Source: Pirellulales bacterium
GTDB lineage: Bacteria; Planctomycetota; Planctomycetia; Pirellulales; JAICIG01
Length of the DNA: 58,906 nucleotides
Assembly (NCBI GenBank): GCA_025927475.1
Contig: JAICLL010000018.1
Span: 1 to 58,906 of the forward strand
Direction: 5' to 3'
In this document: piece after piece, positions 34,347 through 42,874 of the stretch
Numbering within the stretch: position 1 is the first letter of the stretch
How the letters are laid out: every line of letters begins with the position of its first letter
Position numbers and translations under genes: made by a program
The notes under the pieces: generated by a model
What the model saw: the letters and a program-made list of their open reading frames with translations, nothing else
Told to the model about the DNA's origin: nothing
Databases searched by the model: none

Positions 34347-35536
34347 TGCAAGATCCTTGCCTCACACAGGTCGAACAAGTCCATCGCTTCGGCCCGCGGG
34401 CCGAAATCGACCAAAATTCGCAACCGCCGCACGCCGGTCAGATCGAGATCGACCGGCAGCGGCTCTTGATCGGCGGCGACCTCGGCTTCCAGCAGCTTGC
34501 GATCGTCGCCGAGAATCACCAATCGCACCGCGCCGGCGGGCTGTGCCCGGTCGTCGATGCCCGCCAAAGCCTTCAGCCGCTTGAATTGGCCGGGCGGCAA
34601 TCGGTAAACCACCTCGCTGCGGCTGTACATGGCAAGTCCCTTGGCGTAACTGATGCCGTCGAGTTTGAGTTCTCCGCCGTCGACGGCTTCGTTGCGTCGC
34701 GGGCGAAAGAGCCGGGCCAGCGAATCGGGCTGTCCCGCCGCCGAGGCATAGGGGGTCCACAGGGCAGACTCGGGCTCGAGATCGCTAAGATATTGTACCC
34801 TGCCAGTCACGGCCGCGATCTGATCGAGCGGCATTGTACGCTCGAAACCGGCTGGAGTTTTTATCGTCAGTCGGTCGGCGGCCAGCCGGGCCTCGGCGAT
34901 TTCGAGCCGCGAGCCGCCGGCATCGACCAGTTGGGCGAAACCGCGCGGCAGCTTTTTGCCGGCCGGATGGTAATACAGCAATCCCGCCACCTTGGTGCGT
35001 TTGACCGAGAGTGCTTCGTCGTCGAGCTTGAAACCGACCGTCTCGGCGGTGATGTCGCCCAGCACCCCCGCCTGGTAGTCCAGGGCGGTTTTGCCGCGGA
35101 TGACGATTAAATCGCCTGTCCGTTCTGCTTCGGCGATCGTCGCCCACTGAGCGGCCAGCGCACCCGAAGTGTCGATCAAGCGCACCCCGGCCACCGCGCG
35201 TGTGGATAACTCGACGACTTGCTGGTCGAGCAACTTGATCTTTGCCCGGCCCGCGCTGGCTTCGTAACTGGCGCCGAGCAGCCGCGATCCGTCGACCAGG
35301 TCGATCCACACGCTGGGCGTCTCGGCCGGAGCGGCCGGCTTTTCCAGCGGCGTGATATCGGCAACATCGTCAAACGACAACGTGACCGGCCCTGGCTGCG
35401 TTTCGAGCGCGACCTGTTTGGCGCTGATGGCGGTCAGCCGGCCATAGAACTGCTCGCCATCGCTGGTCTGCACTTGAAACTCGGGGGCCGACAGGGCCGC
35501 ACAGCAAACGAGCAACGACGCAACGGAAAAGCACAT
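34343..35536 (-). CDS. Secreted Sm-like/NPCBM-domain protein (cassette A)
   Basis: A 397-residue exported protein. After the signal peptide (V-A-S-L-L-V-C-C-A-A-L-S-A) come two short beta modules of Sm-like pattern (D-G-E-Q-F-Y-G-R-L-T-A-I; D-G-S-R-L-L-G-A-S-Y), then a C-terminal NPCBM-type carbohydrate-binding domain: Y-L-S-D-L-E-P, Y-A-K-G-L-A-M-Y-S-R-S, F-K-R-L-K-A-L-A-G-I-D-D and L-R-I-L-V-D-F-G. It aligns over this region with the protein at 44559-46439. NPCBM domains bind glycans, so envelope or extracellular polysaccharide is the likely partner. It is 68 bp after the F-P-x-H-Y gene and overlaps the protease gene. Confidence 0.88.
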   Translation of the reverse strand: MCFSVASLLVCCAALSAPEFQVQTSDGEQFYGRLTAISAKQVALETQPGPVTLSFDDVADITPLEKPAAPAETPSVWIDLVDGSRLLGASYEASAGRAKIKLLDQQVVELSTRAVAGVRLIDTSGALAAQWATIAEAERTGDLIVIRGKTALDYQAGVLGDITAETVGFKLDDEALSVKRTKVAGLLYYHPAGKKLPRGFAQLVDAGGSRLEIAEARLAADRLTIKTPAGFERTMPLDQIAAVTGRVQYLSDLEPESALWTPYASAAGQPDSLARLFRPRRNEAVDGGELKLDGISYAKGLAMYSRSEVVYRLPPGQFKRLKALAGIDDRAQPAGAVRLVILGDDRKLLEAEVAADQEPLPVDLDLTGVRRLRILVDFGPRAEAMDLFDLCEARILQ

Positions 35537-35604
35537 ATTTTTGGCGGATGGAACGAAGTTATACGGGCCGAGGCCATTCTAGCAATTTGCGAGCCAGAGA
35601 TGCG

Positions 35605-36744
35605 TTACTCCTCGCGTTCGGCGGCAAGCTTGCGGAAATATTGCTCGACCGCATCGCGATAATGCGAGGGAAACTCTTTGCCAATTTGCTGCAGGGCCTC
35701 TTCGCGTTGCTTGGGCGGCAGATCGCCCCAGCCCGAAGTATTGCCAAGGCGGCGACGATCGACTTCGCCCTTGCCCTTCATCTGGGCGATTCGGCTGTCA
35801 GGCATGGCCTGGCTGGGCGCGGCTCCGCCGGCCGGGGCGTTTTGGCTCTGTTGCTGTTGCTGGCGTTTTTCCGCGTCTTCAATCATCTTATCCAGCGCGG
35901 CAATGACGTCGTCTTCGACCTGCCGGACCTTCGTGCCCGCCCGCCCCAGGCCCAGCCGCCGACGGATGTCTTGCATTTGCCGCGAGATGTGGTCGAGCGA
36001 TTCGTCTTTTAAGGCCGTGAGATCGCTTTTCATGAGTTCGGCCACCGAGCGATAGCGCCGCGGAACATCGGCCACATTGCCCAGGAGTTCCTCGATGGCC
36101 TTCAGCCCGTGCTCTTTGTCGAGCAAGCGATGATAAACCACTGCCTGATAGAACAACAGCGAGGCGGGATCGACCACCTTCGCTGCCTCCAAGCCGGCAA
36201 GCTGGGCCAGCGCCTCGTCGTAATACCGCTGCTGGGTGAGCCACTGCCCATAAAATAGCCGCAGGTTGTCCCGTTGGAAGGCGGGCAGATCATCGGCCTT
36301 GAGCCACTCTTGCGGGGCAAGCGGGCCCGGGGTGCGCGGCTTCGAGCAAAGAGCCACGAGCGCGCTGGCCCGTTCGTCGACCAGCGCGAAGCTTTGCGCA
36401 AGGCGATCCAATACGCTGGAACTTCCGCCGTCTGCTTGCCAGATCTTTTCGGCGGCCTGGCGAGCGGTCTCGTCGGCGTTGCGCTCGGCGAGCCAGGCCA
36501 GGGCTTGTTCGCGGACCTGCTCAGGCGTGGGAGACGCGATGGCCGGCTGCCTGGCAAGGTTCAGGTTGCCCAGGTCGGCGCCGTGGACAAAACCGCCCGC
36601 GACGAACATCAGCGAAACAAGCCCGCTCACCCATGCGCTGGCCGTTCCAAGCTTCGCGCTGCTCACCGCAAAACCGGGGCATCGCCAAGGCTCTGCCCCG
36701 GCCACCGGTAGGTTTCGCATCTCGCACTTGCTCGGCATTCTCAT
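35605..36744 (-). CDS. Secreted F-P-x-H-Y motif protein (cassette A); repeat-extended N-terminus
   Basis: A 379-residue exported protein. The ATG at 36744 overlaps the upstream stop codon (ATGA), and a family B repeat (36674-36708) encodes residues about 13-24 before the signal-peptide core (A-W-V-S-G-L-V-S-L-M-F-V). The middle part is helical and TPR-like (L-F-Y-G-Q-W-L-T-Q-Q-R-Y-Y-D-E-A-L-A-Q-L). The C-terminus carries W-G-D-L-P-P-K-Q-R-E-E, then F-P-S-H-Y-R-D-A-V and Y-F-R-K-L-A-A-E, matching the 46436-47074 protein position by position. A Gln-rich segment precedes it. Function unknown; the motif is the best handle for finding relatives. Confidence 0.82.
   Translation of the reverse strand: MRMPSKCEMRNLPVAGAEPWRCPGFAVSSAKLGTASAWVSGLVSLMFVAGGFVHGADLGNLNLARQPAIASPTPEQVREQALAWLAERNADETARQAAEKIWQADGGSSSVLDRLAQSFALVDERASALVALCSKPRTPGPLAPQEWLKADDLPAFQRDNLRLFYGQWLTQQRYYDEALAQLAGLEAAKVVDPASLLFYQAVVYHRLLDKEHGLKAIEELLGNVADVPRRYRSVAELMKSDLTALKDESLDHISRQMQDIRRRLGLGRAGTKVRQVEDDVIAALDKMIEDAEKRQQQQQSQNAPAGGAAPSQAMPDSRIAQMKGKGEVDRRRLGNTSGWGDLPPKQREEALQQIGKEFPSHYRDAVEQYFRKLAAEREE
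36674..36708 (-). repeat. Family B palindromic repeat within a coding N-terminus
   Basis: CCGGTGGCCGGGGCAGAGCC followed by TTGGCGATGCCCCGG on the minus strand, encoding P-V-A-G-A-E-P-W-R-C-P-G between start codon and signal-peptide core. Confidence 0.85.
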
Positions 36745-38534
36745 TGGTTTTTCCCCAAAACAATGTCGCGGGTGGCACGGTGAATGCGCGCTTCGCGCTG
36801 GCTGAGCTTTTCCAACGCTTCGAGCAATTCGGGCTGATCGGCCTGCCCCTCGTCGCCCGAAACTAACTTGGCATATTCTTGCGTCCGCTTATTGACCCGC
36901 ATTTGCAACGCCCGAATCATTCGCAACTCGGCCAGTTGGTCGACCAGCGGCGGCTCTTGTTGCTCGCCTGCTTGCTGTTGCCCCTGCCGCTGCTGCTGCT
37001 CTTGCTGGTCTTTCTGCGCCTTTTGGAAGGCGGCGATCATCTCTTCCAGCGCCGCGACGATGTCTTTCTCGGTAGCCTGGGTCAACGCATCGACTTTCGC
37101 CTGGGCCAGCCGCTCGGCCACGGTCTCCATGTCTTCTCGCAACTGCGCGACGGCTTCAGGAAAGGCCACGGACGAGCCGTCTTCGTGCAGCAGCGTCTCG
37201 GCGCCGCGCAGCTCATCGAGCACCGAACGTTGCTTGCGGCCTAGCCGGCCCGCCTCAATTTCCTCGTTCCGGCCACGATCGTCGGCCGGCACTCGATCGA
37301 GCCGCATGGTGCCCTCGTACACTTCGTTTTCCATTTGCAACATTTTGCGGAAGCGAGCTTCGAGCAATGCCAGCGTCCGCTCGACCTCTTCTTCGCGCAA
37401 CTGGCGCAAGATTTCTTCCAGCCGCGCCTTGGCTTGCTCCAGCTTGCTGCGAGCCTCGTCCTGGTCGGCCAGGGCGCCCTCACGTTCGGCCTTCTCGAGC
37501 TTTTGGCGCGCTTGGTCCATGGCCTCACGTGCTTCACGCACCCGTTGCCGGGCAACTTCGTTGTCTGAGGGAGGCGATGCGTCGTCCGACGATTCCGACG
37601 GCTGGGGCGAGTCGCCCGACGGCGAAGGCGATGGTTTTGGCTCGCCCTTCGACGGCCTTGCTTCCTTGGGTTTTTGCGGGTCGGAACCCTCGCCCTGCGA
37701 TGGATTCGAGTCGCCCGGTTTGGTTGGCCGCTCGGTCTCCGCCGACTTTTCATCCGGCGATTTCTCGGTATCCGGCGGGTCGTCCGCTTCCTTTGGCCGG
37801 CCGTCTTTTTCCTTGGATTCGCCGTCTTGATCGTCCGAATGGCCGTTCTTCGCGGGTGTCTGTTTTCCTGCCGGTGGCGACTCGTTGGGGTCCTTCATTT
37901 CCTCCGCCAACTTGCCGGTCTGGTCGGCCAACTTGGCTTCGCGCTCCGACAGTTTTTTGGGATCACCGCCGCTTTCGGTTTGGCCCTGAAGCTGTTGCTG
38001 TTTTTTGATCAGTTCGTTGACGCGCTGAATCTGCTGTTTGATCCGCTCGCGCTCGCTCTTCAATCGGTCGCTCCGCTGCTCGCTCAGCAGTAACTCCAGC
38101 AACTGAGCCAGGTCTTGCTCGACGGCTTGCTGCTTGCCCGCCGCGCCGGCCAACTGGTCGCGCTTCAGCAGGTCGACCAATTGGGCGATTTGCGTTCCGA
38201 CTTGCTGATCTTTGCTGCGGGCGACGGCTTTGCGCAACAGCGCCGCGCGCTTGGGATCGGTCGCGGAAGTCAGCTCCGACATTCGCAGCAGCACCTGTTC
38301 GAACCGCAGATACTTGCGTTCGACTTGTTCTTGCGACTGAGCCAGCCCGCCCGCGGCTGCGTCGGCCCCTTCCGGGGGCGCCAGGGCATCCCGCGAGGCG
38401 GGCGCGGCTTGCTCCTGGGCTTCCGCCGCGTGCGCCGCGGCCGATGCCGCGCAGAACCACGCCTGGGGCAGACCCCGCAAACAAGCCAGCAGGCACCATC
38501 CAAACAGCCATTCGATTCGTCGCCTTCCGTTCAT
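36741..38534 (-). CDS. Long secreted coiled-coil protein (cassette A)
   Basis: A 597-residue exported protein. The ATG at 38534 has GAGGAG 7 bases upstream and follows the DUF4175-like gene's stop by 4 bp. After the signal peptide (W-L-F-G-W-C-L-L-A-C-L) nearly the whole chain is coiled coil, split by a Pro/Ser/Lys-rich acidic linker (about 215-320). The C-terminal block L-A-E-L-R-M-I-R-A-L-Q-M-R-V-N-K-R-T is matched by I-A-E-L-K-M-I-R-L-L-Q-L-R-T-N-R-Q-T in the 47074-49011 protein, so the two are paralogues. A structural or scaffold role in the periplasm is inferred from shape alone. Confidence 0.85.
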   Translation of the reverse strand: MNGRRRIEWLFGWCLLACLRGLPQAWFCAASAAAHAAEAQEQAAPASRDALAPPEGADAAAGGLAQSQEQVERKYLRFEQVLLRMSELTSATDPKRAALLRKAVARSKDQQVGTQIAQLVDLLKRDQLAGAAGKQQAVEQDLAQLLELLLSEQRSDRLKSERERIKQQIQRVNELIKKQQQLQGQTESGGDPKKLSEREAKLADQTGKLAEEMKDPNESPPAGKQTPAKNGHSDDQDGESKEKDGRPKEADDPPDTEKSPDEKSAETERPTKPGDSNPSQGEGSDPQKPKEARPSKGEPKPSPSPSGDSPQPSESSDDASPPSDNEVARQRVREAREAMDQARQKLEKAEREGALADQDEARSKLEQAKARLEEILRQLREEEVERTLALLEARFRKMLQMENEVYEGTMRLDRVPADDRGRNEEIEAGRLGRKQRSVLDELRGAETLLHEDGSSVAFPEAVAQLREDMETVAERLAQAKVDALTQATEKDIVAALEEMIAAFQKAQKDQQEQQQRQGQQQAGEQQEPPLVDQLAELRMIRALQMRVNKRTQEYAKLVSGDEGQADQPELLEALEKLSQREARIHRATRDIVLGKNQ

Positions 38535-38538
38535 GCCG

Positions 38539-40743
38539 CTACTCCTCGTCCTCATCTTCGAGCAGTTTCCGCACTTTGTTACGCCGCTCTTGCTTGGTGC
38601 GTTCGGTCACCTGCTGCTGCGCGGCGATAATTTCACGCAGCAAATCGACTGCCTCGTTGAAACTTTCCAGTTCGAGCATCTGATCACGCACCTTCTGCAT
38701 TTCGACCAAAATGGCGTCGGCCTGTTCCACGGCGGCCTGCGCCGAAGCCTTCCCGGCGTCCGCCGCCACCTCTTTTTGCAACACCTCCAGCCGCCGGTCG
38801 AACTCGGGGAACATGCTCTCGACGATTCTCCGCAGTGGGTCGGCGATGCGGTCTTTCAGCCGGATGCGCAGCTCCTCGGTGTCCACACGGTTGTTGATCA
38901 ACTCGGCGCGGATGCCCTCGAACGCGTTGGCCACGCCGCGGGTCTCTTCGGCATTCTTCTGCCCATTCTGGCGCGCCCGCTCGACGTGAAGCAAGTTGGT
39001 CTGCTGGGCTGCTTTGTCGCTGCCCTCCGGCGTTTCGGCAGCCGACAATGTGTCGCGCGTCTCGGTCACCTCTTGGATGATGGTCTCAAACCGCTGACGC
39101 AGGTTCAATTCACGCGTTTCCAAGAGCGTCAACAGATGGTCGGGCGTAACCACCTCGAGCAAAAACCGTTCGCCTTGGCCGATATTCGGGCCGGCGCTAT
39201 CGGGCAGGTCGCAATTGTCGGCGGCCTTGGCGCCCAGCGACAGCTTCGCGCCGGGCTGCAGCGCCAGTTCAGCCACCTCGATGGCGGCATCGATCGCAAT
39301 CTCGGGCGGACCCGCCGCCGTGGCCAGCTCATGCGGTTTCGGCTCGGCTTCGTCGATCGAATACTCAGCCCAGACACGCGCCACGCCGTAATCGTCGGCG
39401 ACCTTGCCCACCAGCGGCAACCGTGCCCGCGGCGTGATCGCCGAACCGATCCCCTCAAGCTGAACCTCGACTTGTGGCGGAGCATCAGGCACCGCCGACA
39501 GTGCCAATTGCACCGGCGCACGATTCCGGACTCCATCGGTATCGAGCAACTGAAACGAAAGCGTCGTATCGGCCGCGAGCTGTTCGAGCGTGAAATCGAA
39601 CTCACGGTCTCCGCCCAATTCGATGGTCTGGCTGACGCGGCCTTCGTCGCCGCCGGGAAACTCGTCGCCGCCAGGAAGCTCGACACGAGCCTCGCGCAAA
39701 TCCTTCGTGGCCAGCGCCTGGATGGTCACCCGCGTGCCAACGGGCAACGGCACCACGCCGGTAGCGGGCACTTCGGCGGGCAGCCGTCCCGTGTACGCCG
39801 GGTATTCGCACTGCAAGCGCATGCTCAGGCTGGGACTTTCGACCACCCGAAGGCGCAAATCGCGCAGCCTCGCGTCGCCCCCTACCACGTCAAACGATAA
39901 GCTCGATGGAACGCTGCTGAACGTAAACCGGTAGTCCTGGTATTCGTCTTCGCCGGGCACGGCAATCCCTTCACGAATCATTGTGGCGCGCTCGCGGCGC
40001 CCGTCGTCGGCGCGATAGCGCACCTCGACCACTTGCGGCACCACGTGGGGCGGTGTGGCCTCGGCCTGCACATGAATTTCAAAATCGGCGCCGCGAGCCA
40101 CCACCGCTTCGCGTCGCTCGTTGTCGAACCCGTCGATGCGCAAGTGCGTCTGCCGCGGCCAAGGCTGGTCGGTCGTGGCCGTAAGCCGCTCCAACCCAAA
40201 GCGCAGCACGTCGGGCGAGGCGACCGCCAGCGTGACAATCGACAGCACCATCACGGCAGCGGCGATTGACGAACGGACGAGCGGCGCGCGATTGAACACC
40301 CGCCGCAGATCGACTTGCCGCGAGCGCTGCGAGGCCTCGTCGCAGGTGTGGGCCAGCATGTCTCGGCTGAAATCGCGCAAATCCTCACGCCCGGTCAACT
40401 CGACCGCCGTAAGCAAGCTGTCTTCGAAGGCGCCGAAGCGCCGCTCCAACAGCACCGCCATGCTGTGGTCGGAAAGCGGCGCCCATGCCCGACGCAGAGC
40501 AACCCAGGCCAGGCAGACGACCCCGATGCTGGCGGCGCCCGCCAGCAACCCTTGTCGAACGGTGGCCGAGGGTTCAAAGAACCAGTCGGCGCCCAAGGCC
40601 AACCAAAAACCGACGCCCAGCCCGGCCACCGTGGCCGCCAGACCATGCAGCCAGATATAGCGCCTGATGCGCCGACGAAGCGCGCCAAGCAACTGCCGTA
40701 CGCCGGGAGCAAGTTGAGGTGACTGCCGCATCGATGCCAACAT
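38539..40743 (-). CDS. DUF4175-like membrane protein with periplasmic beta and coiled-coil regions
   Basis: A 734-residue protein. Two N-terminal helices (W-L-H-G-L-A-A-T-V-A-G-L-G-V-G-F and L-L-A-G-A-A-S-I-G-V-V) and a third near residue 155 (S-S-I-A-A-A-V-M-V-L-S-I-V) anchor it. A long beta-rich external region follows (about 190-540, e.g. L-Q-C-E-Y-P-A-Y-T-G-R-L), then a C-terminal coiled coil ending in an acidic tail E-D-E-D-E-E. The layout matches DUF4175 proteins from memory. The ATG at 40743 has AGGAA 4 bases upstream. As the only multi-helix protein in the operon it is the probable membrane anchor of the system. Confidence 0.85.
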   Translation of the reverse strand: MLASMRQSPQLAPGVRQLLGALRRRIRRYIWLHGLAATVAGLGVGFWLALGADWFFEPSATVRQGLLAGAASIGVVCLAWVALRRAWAPLSDHSMAVLLERRFGAFEDSLLTAVELTGREDLRDFSRDMLAHTCDEASQRSRQVDLRRVFNRAPLVRSSIAAAVMVLSIVTLAVASPDVLRFGLERLTATTDQPWPRQTHLRIDGFDNERREAVVARGADFEIHVQAEATPPHVVPQVVEVRYRADDGRRERATMIREGIAVPGEDEYQDYRFTFSSVPSSLSFDVVGGDARLRDLRLRVVESPSLSMRLQCEYPAYTGRLPAEVPATGVVPLPVGTRVTIQALATKDLREARVELPGGDEFPGGDEGRVSQTIELGGDREFDFTLEQLAADTTLSFQLLDTDGVRNRAPVQLALSAVPDAPPQVEVQLEGIGSAITPRARLPLVGKVADDYGVARVWAEYSIDEAEPKPHELATAAGPPEIAIDAAIEVAELALQPGAKLSLGAKAADNCDLPDSAGPNIGQGERFLLEVVTPDHLLTLLETRELNLRQRFETIIQEVTETRDTLSAAETPEGSDKAAQQTNLLHVERARQNGQKNAEETRGVANAFEGIRAELINNRVDTEELRIRLKDRIADPLRRIVESMFPEFDRRLEVLQKEVAADAGKASAQAAVEQADAILVEMQKVRDQMLELESFNEAVDLLREIIAAQQQVTERTKQERRNKVRKLLEDEDEE

Positions 40744-40832
40744 CGGGTTCCTGTGGGCCTCCGTTAAGCATAGCCTGATTTCGTCATCTTTACCAAGCTT
40801 CGGAGGCTCTTGCCGCCAAGATACGGGCTGCT

Positions 40833-42401
40833 TTAATCCGCGCGGAACGCCCGCAACAGCCTTCGGCCCTTGAAAATGCAGTAGATCTCTGTCTCGCTGG
40901 GAGATCGCGGCGTGCTGGCGTGCGCATGCCATTCAACCTGGTCGCCCCAGGCGATTGCCGTTCCGGCGCGTCCATGCCGCTCGGCGGCGGCGACAAAATG
41001 CTCCTCACCAAGGAACAGACCTAACTTAATGAGCCGCGGCGACTGATAGCCACGCTCGATGAGCCGTTGCGATGCCGACTCCCACGCCAATTGTTGTCGC
41101 GGCGAGAGCTGGTCGGCATCGATTTCCGAGATCTGCGCGTGCTCGGTTCCCCAGCCGGCATAGGCGGCGTAGATGTCGTCGATTGGCAAATCGGCCAGAT
41201 CGACCTGAAAGGCATGAACCAGTGGCCCGGCCATGCCGATGCCCGAAAGCGATCGTTCGCCGCTGCGGTACTCATACCGGAACAAATAGCAGTCGGCCGG
41301 TTCGCGACAACCCGGCCAGGGTCGCCGCGTGGCGTCGATGAGCTCCAGCGACTGCGGTGGCGCGCCAAAATAGGTAGGCAACGCGAGCCGCGCGGCCAGA
41401 TCGCCTTCGGCCCGGGCGGTGGGCGAGCGATAAGGCTCCGGCGCGCGGTCGAGCCTGCCCAACTGGCTCAGATAGGCCAGCGCGCCGCTGCGAACCACCG
41501 GCTCGGCGGCCATCTCGGCGAGCACCTCGATGCCCATTTCGTCGCCCAAACTGGCCAGCGCATAGGCGGCCTCGGTGCGCACACGACGATGCCCCAAGGC
41601 GAGGGCCTGGTGGAGCTTGCCGGTGGCGCTGGCATCGCCGATCAGCCTCAACGCATGAACGATGGCCACAATCAGGCCGATGCTCTCGCTGACCATCGCA
41701 TTCAGATCAGCCGGCGACGCGGCGAATTCGGCCGGGCGTTCTTCGAGCCGCGCCAGCCGCCCGACCAGCCCGCCCAGCAGCTCCGCCAGCCGCGCCACGC
41801 GGTCGGCGGCGGGATGCCGCGCGGCTCGGCCCGAGCTGGTTAAATAGTTTGCCAGGTCAAGAGCCGCCGTGGCGATGGCCGCGTCGTGCCGCGCGTCGAG
41901 CAAGCGGGGAAAGACCGCGTCGGGCGGATAGTCGGGCCGTTGGAACAGCGGGACGAACGCCAGCAGCGCGTCGTCCGACTTACGGGGCGGGTCGCTGGCG
42001 AGCAGTTCGGCAAAAGCAGCCAGCGCTGGTCTGGTTCCCGCAGCGGCCAACAGCCGCAGCAAGTGATGCCGCGAGCGGCTGGCCGCGCCCAAAGCGTGGT
42101 AAAGCTGCGCGGCGCGATCGACCAGCGACGCATCGACAACCTGCCGCAGCGGCAGGTTGGGCGTTGCCCTCCACAGCTTCTCCAGCACCAGCGACCAAAG
42201 CCGATCGGACCGAAGTCGCTCGTTCGCGTGCGGCGAACCATGCGGCATCGCCAGCGCGGACAATGATTGCATGATCGACGGCAACTCGTCGGCATTGAGC
42301 GCCGCGTCGACGATCTGCCGGCAAGCAACCGACCATTCGGCTTCGCTCGCGTCGGCTGAATCGGCGAGATTTTCGATGACTTTTTTCAGTGCGGCGGCCA
42401 T
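40833..42401 (-). CDS. HEAT-like repeat protein
   Basis: A 522-residue protein without signal peptide, starting at ATG 42401 (M-A-A-A-L-K-K-V-I-E-N-L). It is built of helical pairs of HEAT type, clearest at V-R-T-E-A-A-Y-A-L-A-S-L-G-D-E-M-G-I and in the region rich in R-L-A-E-L-L-G-G. The last ~150 residues form a separate domain (Y-L-F-R-Y-E-Y-R-S-G-E; E-I-Y-C-I-F-K-G-R). No catalytic motif. It is the first gene of the 8-gene operon, 89 bp before the DUF4175-like gene, and is divergent from the Lys-rich small protein gene across a 61-bp gap. A frame extends 5' to 42578 but that would overlap the small gene. Confidence 0.78.
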   Translation of the reverse strand: MAAALKKVIENLADSADASEAEWSVACRQIVDAALNADELPSIMQSLSALAMPHGSPHANERLRSDRLWSLVLEKLWRATPNLPLRQVVDASLVDRAAQLYHALGAASRSRHHLLRLLAAAGTRPALAAFAELLASDPPRKSDDALLAFVPLFQRPDYPPDAVFPRLLDARHDAAIATAALDLANYLTSSGRAARHPAADRVARLAELLGGLVGRLARLEERPAEFAASPADLNAMVSESIGLIVAIVHALRLIGDASATGKLHQALALGHRRVRTEAAYALASLGDEMGIEVLAEMAAEPVVRSGALAYLSQLGRLDRAPEPYRSPTARAEGDLAARLALPTYFGAPPQSLELIDATRRPWPGCREPADCYLFRYEYRSGERSLSGIGMAGPLVHAFQVDLADLPIDDIYAAYAGWGTEHAQISEIDADQLSPRQQLAWESASQRLIERGYQSPRLIKLGLFLGEEHFVAAAERHGRAGTAIAWGDQVEWHAHASTPRSPSETEIYCIFKGRRLLRAFRAD

Positions 42402-42462
42402 TGTGTCGATAACGTCGGTTATAACGAAGCGGGCAATCAACCAACCAGTAGGAGCCAGATCT

Positions 42463-42588
42463 GTGGCCACGACGATCAAAAAAAAGACCGCCAAGCGTTC
42501 CACCAAGAAAGCCGCTGGCAAGAAATCGGTCAAGCGCTCGACCAAGAAACGGGCAGGCGCCTCGCAGGCGAAACGCACCGCTCATTAA
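42463..42588 (+). CDS. 41-residue Lys-rich histone H1-like basic protein
   Basis: GTG at 42463 with AGGAG 8 bases upstream opens a 41-codon frame to TAA at 42586-42588. The peptide is extremely basic, with no acidic residue, and repeats K-R-S-T-K-K (T-A-K-R-S-T-K-K-A-A-G-K-K-S and K-R-S-T-K-K-R-A-G). This is the composition of histone H1-like/HU-tail DNA-binding proteins. It probably binds DNA or RNA and could help compact the nucleoid. A strong hairpin follows at 42639. It is divergent from the HEAT-protein gene in the gap between the two envelope operons, so it may share a promoter region with the 8-gene operon. Confidence 0.7.
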   Translation: MATTIKKKTAKRSTKKAAGKKSVKRSTKKRAGASQAKRTAH

Positions 42589-42638
42589 GCGGAAGGACGG
42601 CAAGCTCCGCCGCTCCGCGGCGCAATGCTCGAATGCAC

Positions 42639-42679
42639 ACGGGCCGGCCGGACGTCGCAGCGACGTTCGGCCGGCCCGT
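42639..42679 (+). terminator. Long hairpin after the Lys-rich small gene
   Basis: ACGGGCCGGCCG-G-ACGTCGC pairs with GCGACGT-T-CGGCCGGCCCGT, about 20 bp with one mismatch and almost no loop. It lies 51 bp after the stop codon. There is no long U-tract, but it is stable enough to end transcription. Confidence 0.6.
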
Positions 42680-42700
42680 TGCTTGCGCCGGCAATTCGAC

Positions 42701-42729
42701 TTGATTGCGCGATCGTTCTTCGATATACC
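42701..42729 (+). promoter_or_regulatory. Candidate sigma-70 promoter before a decayed secreted gene
   Basis: TTGATT (42701-42706), a 17-bp spacer and TATACC (42724-42729), 52 bp upstream of the ATG at 42781. Confidence 0.5.
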
Positions 42730-42780
42730 CACCCGCCGGTGCGTCGGTTCCGCTCACCCCTCGCCTCAGGACGGTTGCCA

Positions 42781-42874
42781 TGAAACGGTTCGCGTTTGCG
42801 TTCGCGCTGGTCTAGTCTTACCAAGTGGTTCGGGCCGACGAAGCGCCGCCGGCCGCCGAAAGCCAGGCAGGCGT
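42781..42874 (+). pseudogene. 5' remnant of a secreted-protein gene with an amber stop in the signal peptide
   Basis: ATG at 42781, with AGGACGG 7-8 bases upstream, reads M-K-R-F-A-F-A-F-A-L-V, then TAG, then S-Y-Q-V-V-R-A-D-E-A-P-P-A-A-E-S in the same frame. Without the TAG this is a typical signal peptide with cleavage at V-R-A. The frame then runs into the 3' end of the oppositely oriented gene, so only the start remains. A promoter-like sequence (42701), ribosome site and signal peptide survive, which suggests recent decay. A sequencing error at the TAG would not explain the missing body. Confidence 0.5.

Noticed and set aside
42402-42578. N-terminal extension of the HEAT-like protein to 42578
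   Set aside because: It would be entirely antisense to the well-supported 41-residue Lys-rich gene and reads as low-complexity hydrophobic/Arg sequence.
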